Below, in pieces: positions 1 through 4,414 of a stretch of DNA of 15,833 bases. The DNA comes from Anaerolineae bacterium (GTDB lineage Bacteria > Chloroflexota > Anaerolineae > Anaerolineales > E44-bin32). How positions within the stretch are numbered: the first letter of the stretch is position 1; every line of letters starts with the position of its first letter. The stretch spans positions 1 to 15,833 of the forward strand of contig JAUVOZ010000029.1 of the NCBI GenBank assembly GCA_030598885.1, in the 5' to 3' direction. Below the pieces are notes generated by a model. That model saw only the letters and a list, made by a program, of their open reading frames with translations, did not search any database and had not been told where the DNA came from. The translations under genes and the position numbers were made by a program.

Positions 1-70
1 CCCAGCAGGACTCGAACCTGCGACCCCTTAGTCCGCAACCAAGTGCTCTAATCCGCTGAGCTATGGGGGC
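1..70 (-). tRNA. tRNA-Arg (anticodon GCG), 3' end cut by window edge
   Basis: Reading the minus strand from 70 down gives a cloverleaf: acceptor GCCCCCA, D arm GCTC...GAGC, anticodon stem CTTGG/CTAAG around loop TTGCGGA (anticodon GCG, positions 36-34), a 5-nt variable region and T arm GCAGG-TTCGAGT-CCTGC. The 3' acceptor strand is visible only as TGGG before the window ends, so about three bases plus the tail are missing. Anticodon GCG reads CGC and CGU by wobble, so the charge should be arginine; C35 fits Arg identity. Bacteria normally use ACG (inosine-modified) here, which makes this anticodon uncommon. It is the last tRNA of a three-gene minus-strand cluster. Confidence 0.9.
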
Positions 71-100
71 CTTTATTTGGTCAGTAATGCTGACTACAGG

Positions 101-191
101 CGGGGAGGGTGGGATTCGAACCCACGGTAGAGGCTTAAACCCCTACAAGCGCTTAGCAGGCGCCCCCGTTCAACCACTCCGGCACCTCCCC
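101..191 (-). tRNA. tRNA-Ser (anticodon GCT)
   Basis: On the minus strand the acceptor GGGGAGG (191-185) pairs with CCTCCCC (108-102). The anticodon stem GGCGC/GCGCT encloses loop CTGCTAA, giving anticodon GCT for AGC/AGU serine codons. A long variable arm, as expected for class II tRNA-Ser, and a T arm GTGGG-TTCGAAT-CCCAC follow. The discriminator is G, as in tRNA-Ser. The next genomic bases are CCT, so CCA is not encoded. It lies 18 nt upstream of tRNA-Ser(TGA) in coordinates, so the two are probably co-transcribed. Confidence 0.95.
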
Positions 192-206
192 AACGTTAAC
201 GTTTTT

Positions 207-294
<88 letters not shown>

Positions 295-327
295 GGGTTC
301 GAGAGGCTTCCTTTCCCGAGCGATGGC

Positions 328-356
328 ATTCTACCATGCGGCGAAAGGCATGTCAA
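328..356 (-). promoter_or_regulatory. Promoter of the tRNA cluster
   Basis: On the minus strand a perfect TTGACA (-35, 356-351) is followed after 17 nt by TAGAAT (-10, 333-328). This is a near-consensus housekeeping sigma-factor promoter with transcription predicted to start near 321, just upstream of tRNA-Ser(TGA). Strong promoters of this kind are typical of stable-RNA genes. Confidence 0.75.
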
Positions 357-370
357 AGTTAGCCATGTAA

Positions 371-562
371 TCGTACCCTTCAGGGTGCGATTTACGTGTG
401 TACCGCGCAGGCTAAGGCCTGCGGCTACAGTATACGATGTTATCGTACCTTTTAGGGTGGGCTTTGCGCAGGCTAAACCATACTACGGCCATAGTATACG
501 CTGTAGCCGCACCCTTTAGGGTGCGCTTTCCGTGTGCGTTACGCAGGTAAAAGCCTGCGGCT
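371..562. repeat. Three degenerate ~60-70 bp tandem/palindromic repeat units
   Basis: Units start near 371, 442 and 504. Each contains a short inverted element of the form ACCCTTTAGGGTGCG (for example 510-525) followed by a second inverted element of the form GCAGGCTAAGGCCTGC (407-422, 543-558). TATACGATGT/TATACGCTGT joins successive units. Units are similar but not identical and no protein is encoded. This looks like an intergenic palindromic repeat family filling the gap between the tRNA cluster and the methyltransferase gene. No spacers of uniform length are seen, so it is not a CRISPR array. Confidence 0.6.
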
Positions 563-570
563 TAAGAGGG

Positions 571-1335
571 TTATTTCCCTCTCTTCTCCCACACCTGATA
601 AAGCCCAAGCCGACCTCCTTCGCCATCGGAGTAGAACGTTTCTACAATAGTATAGCCAGCTTCGGTTGCCAGGTTTTGTAACTCCTCCTCATTGAAATGG
701 TGCACGTAACGTAAGCCTGTCCCTCCACGGCGCCAGTCAAGCAGGTAGTCTCCTGGTTCGACTTCTTCCTGGCTCAGCCCGATCGCTTCCCACGGGACGA
801 CACGCGCCTGCAAGCGCGGGCTGACCATGAAATTCCAATTGGATAGTATGAACTGGCCATCGTCTGCCAGCAGGTCATGTACTTGACCAACCAGGTCCAG
901 CCGCAGAGATCTTCCTGGAAGGTGATGGAGCACGGCAAAGGAGAGGATGCGATCATAGGATCGCTTGATTTCCCCCTGGGAGGGCGCCGGCAGGGTCTCA
1001 ACCCAGGCGGGATCCGCCAGGTTAGCTAGCTGAAAACGCGCCTGTGGATGTTCGCATTTCTGGCAGGCCATCGAAAGCAGGACCCCGCTCGCATCCAAAC
1101 CGAGATAAACACCATTGTGACTACGCCTGGCGAGTCCAATTGCTAGTTCACCATTGCCACAGCCCAAGTCGAGCACTGATACCTGGAGTGGCAATTGATC
1201 AAGGATACGGATCACCCCTGGCTGCAGACGGCGGCGCGTCTCAGCGAAATGTTGGGCGAAAATTTGGTAGAATTGCTTGTTGAGACGCAACAAGCGCGCG
1301 GTGATTTCATCTCGCATACTAGGATTATAAGTCAT
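571..1335 (-). CDS. Trm9/ALKBH8-like SAM-dependent methyltransferase
   Basis: A 254-residue class I methyltransferase. The N terminus (LNKQFYQIFAQHF, about 18-30) and SAM-binding motif I VLDLGCGNGELA (54-65) match the Trm9/ALKBH8 layout, as do the acidic end of strand 2 (GLDAS, 79-83), LSFAVLHHL (131-139), NWNF (166-169) and the late GDYLLDW...RYVHHFNEEEL segment (195-219). In eukaryotes this family methylates the carboxymethyl group that Elongator places on wobble uridine (cm5U to mcm5U). The neighbouring divergent gene is Elp3, which supports the same role here. The protein has no signal peptide and should be cytoplasmic. Two starts are possible: ATG at 1335, which overlaps the Elp3 start, or ATG at 1317, which lies 6 nt after a TATAAT (1329-1324) and would give a leaderless mRNA. 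I prefer 1317 slightly. Substrate assignment is inferred; the methyltransferase fold is clear. Confidence 0.85.
   Translation of the reverse strand: MTYNPSMRDEITARLLRLNKQFYQIFAQHFAETRRRLQPGVIRILDQLPLQVSVLDLGCGNGELAIGLARRSHNGVYLGLDASGVLLSMACQKCEHPQARFQLANLADPAWVETLPAPSQGEIKRSYDRILSFAVLHHLPGRSLRLDLVGQVHDLLADDGQFILSNWNFMVSPRLQARVVPWEAIGLSQEEVEPGDYLLDWRRGGTGLRYVHHFNEEELQNLATEAGYTIVETFYSDGEGGRLGLYQVWEKRGK
1324..1329 (-). promoter_or_regulatory. TATAAT -10 box for the methyltransferase (leaderless start candidate)
   Basis: The minus strand reads TATAAT-cctagt-ATG with the ATG at 1317. Six bases separate the hexamer from the ATG, so transcription would start at the A of the start codon. No good -35 hexamer is visible 16-18 nt upstream, which lowers confidence. 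Confidence 0.4.
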
Positions 1336-2935
1336 GGACCGAGATCGGGCATGGAATGAAGCCCGTCAATACACACCCGAGCAACTTGATTTGGCCCGGA
1401 TCATCCTGGAAGAGGTGCGCGCCGGACATGAAGTTATGACCGCTGTCCGTCGACATCCGCAATCTGGCGGCGGTTACTTAGGCAAACACGCCCTGGTCCA
1501 TGCTTATCGGGAGCTCACCTTAAACGGTGATTGGCTCTTCGATCCGGAAATCTTACGCCGCATTCGCATGAAACCGGGAAGAACACTCTCCGGCGTGTCG
1601 ACGGTCACTGTGCTCACCAAGCCTTACCCTTGCCCGGGAGATTGCATCTTTTGCCCTGACGACGCCCGGGTGCCCAAGTCTTACCTGCCGGATGAACCCG
1701 GGGCGATGAGGGGGGTAAATCACAATTTCGATCCGTACGATCAGACTGCTTCCCGCATGGAGGCGCTGGAGGCGATTGGTCATCCAACGGATAAGATCGA
1801 ATTACTCATCTTGGGCGGCACATGGAGCGTGTACCCGGCAGAATACCAGGTGTGGTTCGTGCAACGCTGCCTGGATGCCATGAATGGCTTCGACTCGGAT
1901 TCCCTATCTGAAGCCCATATGGCAAACCAAGAAGCGCAGCACAAGAATGTCGGACTGGTGATTGAGACTCGACCCGACTGTATTAACCATGCGGAGATCA
2001 CAAGGCTTCGTGAGCTTGGTGTGACCAAGGTGCAGATGGGTGCTCAGAGTCTGGATGATCAAATCCTGACGGTCAATCGGCGCGGTCATGAGGTTGAGGA
2101 TACCCACAAAGCGGTAACCCTTCTACGGGCTGCGGGTTTCAAGATCCTGCTTCACTGGATGCCTAATTTGCTGGGGGCTACCCTGGAATCGGATCGAGTT
2201 GATTTCACCCGTCTCTGGGACGATTCTGATTTGAGGCCAGATGAGCTTAAAATCTACCCCTGCCAGTTGTTAGCTACGTCAAATTTGTGTGAAATTTGGA
2301 AGCGAGGGGAGTACACTCCATACACCACGGATGAACTCATCGACCTGATTGCTGATCTTAAGCTTATCATCCCTCGTTATTGTCGAGTCAATCGCGTGGT
2401 TCGTGATATCCCTTCACACCATATTGTATCCGGCAATACGCGCACGAGCCTGCGGCAGGACGTGCAGCGCGAGCTACAACAACGGGGTCAGCAATGCTAC
2501 TGTATCCGTTGCCGGGAGGTTCGCGGCAGAGCGGTAGATCCACAGGAGTTGCAGATTAATGATCTGACTTATCCCGCAGGCGGTGGGGAGGAACACTTCC
2601 TCTCCTTTGTCACCACGGAGGACTACCTTGCCGGTTACCTGCGGCTCTTCCTTCCGAGTTCTTCTACTCCAGATACGGGCTTAGAGGATTTGGATGGCGC
2701 GGCATTGGTGCGGGACATACACATATATGGTCAGTCCATGGAGGTCGGCTCAAAGGCGGAGGGCGCTGCCCAGCACGTTGGGCTGGGTGGGCGTCTGATG
2801 GCTTATGCAGAGGATCTAGCCCGGGAACAGGGGTACCGACACATGGCGGTCATCGCTGCCGTTGGTACCCGCGGATACTATCGCAAGCTCGATTATAAAC
2901 TTGGCGAGACATACATGGTGAAACAATTGCTCTAG
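1334..2935 (+). CDS. elp3: Elp3: tRNA U34 carboxymethyltransferase (radical SAM + acetyltransferase)
   Basis: A 533-residue stand-alone bacterial/archaeal-type Elp3. It uses SAM radical chemistry and acetyl-CoA to build cm5U at wobble position 34 of tRNA. The N-terminal helical part with basic residues (about 15-85) is the tRNA-binding region. The radical SAM core carries the cluster cysteines C100, C104 and C107 in KPYPCPGDCIFCPDD, followed by PKSYLPDEPGAMR and LLILGGTWS. Cysteines near 310 and CYCIRC (388-393) match the zinc site of Elp3. The C-terminal GNAT domain (about 420-533) has the acetyl-CoA loop HVGLGGRLM (481-489) and ends GYYRKLDYKLG. An AGGA (1321-1324) lies 9 nt before the ATG, inside the 5' coding part of the divergent methyltransferase. 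Length and motifs look intact. The gene is followed by a hairpin terminator. Confidence 0.96.
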   Translation: MDRDRAWNEARQYTPEQLDLARIILEEVRAGHEVMTAVRRHPQSGGGYLGKHALVHAYRELTLNGDWLFDPEILRRIRMKPGRTLSGVSTVTVLTKPYPCPGDCIFCPDDARVPKSYLPDEPGAMRGVNHNFDPYDQTASRMEALEAIGHPTDKIELLILGGTWSVYPAEYQVWFVQRCLDAMNGFDSDSLSEAHMANQEAQHKNVGLVIETRPDCINHAEITRLRELGVTKVQMGAQSLDDQILTVNRRGHEVEDTHKAVTLLRAAGFKILLHWMPNLLGATLESDRVDFTRLWDDSDLRPDELKIYPCQLLATSNLCEIWKRGEYTPYTTDELIDLIADLKLIIPRYCRVNRVVRDIPSHHIVSGNTRTSLRQDVQRELQQRGQQCYCIRCREVRGRAVDPQELQINDLTYPAGGGEEHFLSFVTTEDYLAGYLRLFLPSSSTPDTGLEDLDGAALVRDIHIYGQSMEVGSKAEGAAQHVGLGGRLMAYAEDLAREQGYRHMAVIAAVGTRGYYRKLDYKLGETYMVKQLL

Positions 2936-2970
2936 ATACCAAGATTGATTGAATCTACGTGAATCTGGGT

Positions 2971-3005
2971 GACCGCTCTTCAGTTGCATGTGGAGCGGTC
3001 TTTAT
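2971..3005. terminator. Hairpin terminator between elp3 and the convergent gene
   Basis: GACCGCTC (2971-2978) pairs perfectly with GAGCGGTC (2993-3000), an 8-bp GC-rich stem with a 14-nt loop, followed by TTTATAAATA. It sits between the ends of two convergent genes, so it could end elp3 transcripts and perhaps the opposite ones. The T tract is short. Confidence 0.65.
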
Positions 3006-3013
3006 AAATATCG

Positions 3014-3394
3014 CTATGTCTCCACTCGGGTGACCATCACCCTCTCCCCATCCATCACAGATCTAAAATCTGTAGCATTCCCCTCCACCTGCCCGAAAGG
3101 GTTGACATTCGTGTAAGCCCGAGGTGCTTCACTTTCACTCACCGGTGTGGGACCGAAAAAGATGCAGAAAGCTGCCCCTGATGGCCAGTAACCAAGTTCC
3201 CCAACGGCCATCTCCTGTCGTGCGTCCTCGGATTCGGATAGGCGTATAGGGATGGAGAAATAGATCTCGTCGCCCCAGCGGTTTGCCCGACCCTCGAAGG
3301 GCAGAGCCTGCCAGATAGCATCAGCAGTGGCAGAATCGTTCAGGACTGCAGTCTGCGCCACTTGTCCGGCTGTGATATGTATCTTACGGGTCAT
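3014..3394 (-). CDS. Cyclophilin-like fold protein (TM1367-type, Cyclophil_like family)
   Basis: A 126-residue soluble protein. The string AIWQALPFEGRANRWGDEIYFSIPI (residues 26-50, quoted in parts: ALPFEG, RWGDEIYF) together with GELGYWPSGAAFCIFFGPTP (65-84; key part GYWPSG, FFGPTP) is the signature of the small bacterial/archaeal cyclophilin-like beta-barrel family. These proteins share the cyclophilin fold, but isomerase activity is not established for them and their role is unknown. The full family length is present (NVNPFGQVEG...ERVMVTRVE at the end). Its ATG overlaps the TGA of the upstream DUF123 gene in an ATGA (3394-3391), so the two are translationally coupled. Confidence 0.85.
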   Translation of the reverse strand: MTRKIHITAGQVAQTAVLNDSATADAIWQALPFEGRANRWGDEIYFSIPIRLSESEDARQEMAVGELGYWPSGAAFCIFFGPTPVSESEAPRAYTNVNPFGQVEGNATDFRSVMDGERVMVTRVET

Positions 3395-3894
3395 CGATCC
3401 ACTCCTATTTTCATGGGGTTGTTTTCGGTCGGGGTTACTTCTATTCTAACCCGTTGCAATCGTGAACCTACCAACTTCCGCAATACACACCAGCCTTGAG
3501 ACACTCCCTCAGCGTCCCCCAACCAGACAAGGTGACCCGGGCAACGGCAATCGGAGGCGCCGAAGCCAGCTGCGGCTAGTTTCCCTGCTTTGGTCAAAAC
3601 GCTAGCCCAAGCGCACTCCTGTCGCTTTCCACTTTCTGCCCACCATACCTCCTCTATCACCCCCAGTGCGGTGAGCGCGTCGATGTGCCAGTGGAGGCGC
3701 TTCTCTTCGGTGGGTCGAAGGTGACGGTTGACCCGGCCTGGCATACCACCAGGTCCTAAGGCGCTACCGACGTAGACGTAGTTACCTGGCCGAAGGTGCA
3801 CGGTGCCAAGCCGACCCACCTGCAACGCCGTCGCGCTTCGTATGTGCACCAGCAGGGCGTATGTACCTCGCGGTTTGTTGTCTTTACCAAACAA
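3391..3894 (-). CDS. DUF123 / GIY-YIG-like (Uri-type) nuclease family protein
   Basis: A 167-residue protein with the DUF123 layout: RGTYALLVHI at the start, then VGRLG, GNYVYVGSALGPGG (37-50), ARV-type RVNRHLR (54-60), and KRLHWHIDAL (65-74). ECAWA (93-97) and the Cys/His-rich SDCRCPGHLVWL (114-125) follow. The family is related to GIY-YIG endonucleases (GTY and YVG replace GIY and YIG) and is usually predicted to be a nuclease; its substrate is unknown. The reading frame opens with TTG at 3894, preceded by a strong AAGGAAGGG ribosome binding site about 9 nt upstream. It is coupled to the cyclophilin-like gene. The first ~15 codons and the upstream spacer are duplicated at 9556-9680, on the far side of the three-gene cassette. 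Confidence 0.85.
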   Translation of the reverse strand: MFGKDNKPRGTYALLVHIRSATALQVGRLGTVHLRPGNYVYVGSALGPGGMPGRVNRHLRPTEEKRLHWHIDALTALGVIEEVWWAESGKRQECAWASVLTKAGKLAAAGFGASDCRCPGHLVWLGDAEGVSQGWCVLRKLVGSRLQRVRIEVTPTENNPMKIGVDR

Positions 3895-3960
3895 TATTAA
3901 TTTCCCTTCCTTGCGCTTGTTTTTTGTTTAGTCATACCGGTCAAGGAGCAGCCATTCATG
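3851..3960. repeat. Left copy of ~110 bp direct repeat flanking the cassette
   Basis: This stretch holds the first codons of the DUF123 gene, its ribosome binding site and its upstream spacer. It matches 9573-9680 with about 16 mismatches and two single-base gaps by eye (about 84% identity). Conserved blocks include GGTTTGTTGTCTTTA, TTCCCTTCCTTGC, TCAAGGAGCA and CCATTCATG. Similarity ends abruptly at 3960/3961. Both copies have the same orientation. Confidence 0.85.
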
Positions 3961-4202
3961 TTCCGTTACGACATGCTAGAAAAGGGTATCAAGTCACTTG
4001 ATCAAAACCCGCGGGAAAACCTGCATGAGCGGGAAGGCTTCTTTTTCCCACACAGCTTTACCAGGTAGGAAGGCGAGATTACCGAGTTATTCAATTGTAC
4101 TAACCATAAAAAAAATTTCAAAACGTGGGCAAGTGTGAATTCTTTCTGGAAAAAGTACTAGGTCAGGTTATTCACCCCTCACACTCTTATTAGCTTCCGC
4201 AT

Positions 4203-4231
4203 TTGTAACATGCCCATAAACTTCATATAAT
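4203..4231 (+). promoter_or_regulatory. Candidate promoter of the cassette
   Basis: TTGTAA (4203-4208, four of six consensus bases) is followed after 17 nt by a perfect TATAAT (4226-4231). Transcription would start near 4238, leaving a leader of about 175 nt that contains the 20-bp dyad at 4356-4375. Ribosome binding site AAGGA (4401-4405) sits 9 nt before the ATG at 4415. Confidence 0.5.
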
Positions 4232-4355
4232 AAATTGTCTTTCATCAGACCTTAGCAACATCCATCAAACGCTCGATATTTCGATTTATCTTTCAGAGCC
4301 ATCGCTCATGTTCGCACAATATGAACACCGGTCTGAAGAATAGAATCCTTAATCG

Positions 4356-4375
4356 ATTGACCTGAACCGGTCAAT
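4356..4375. promoter_or_regulatory. Operator-like dyad ATTGACC-N6-GGTCAAT
   Basis: Perfect 7-bp inverted arms (4356-4362, 4369-4375) with a 6-nt spacer lie 40 nt before the first cassette gene. The size fits a dimeric regulator site. A further ACCGGTC, matching the right half, occurs at 4327-4333, and another in the flanking repeat at 3936-3942. No regulator gene is in the window. Confidence 0.4.
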
Positions 4376-4414
4376 TTCTGAAACATTTTTGTCGCTATAG
4401 AAGGATTTTTTAAT

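Larger units (their letters stand above)
3895..4414. other. 520-nt AT-rich regulatory region upstream of the cassette
   Basis: No credible gene is present. Besides the repeat copy (to 3960) it holds several inverted repeats: ATCAAGT-C-ACTTGAT (3988-4002, perfect 7-bp arms), CCCGC/GCGGG (4008-4012 and 4029-4033, 16-nt loop), AGTGTGA/TCACACT (4132-4138 and 4179-4185) and ATTGACC-6-GGTCAAT (4356-4375). The AT content is clearly higher than in the genes on either side. The richness in dyads so close to a divergent promoter region suggests controlled expression of the cassette. Confidence 0.55.

Noticed and set aside
371..562. Possible CRISPR array
   Set aside because: Only three diverged units of unequal length, with the repeat itself palindromic and no unique equal-sized spacers; no cas genes.
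4008..4045. Terminator at CCCGC/GCGGG
   Set aside because: Only five pairs with a 16-nt loop, and no gene ends next to it; kept only as part of the control-region description.
4132..4185. AGTGTGA...TCACACT inverted repeat as an operator
   Set aside because: The 40-nt spacing between the arms is too long for a simple dimer site and can occur by chance.
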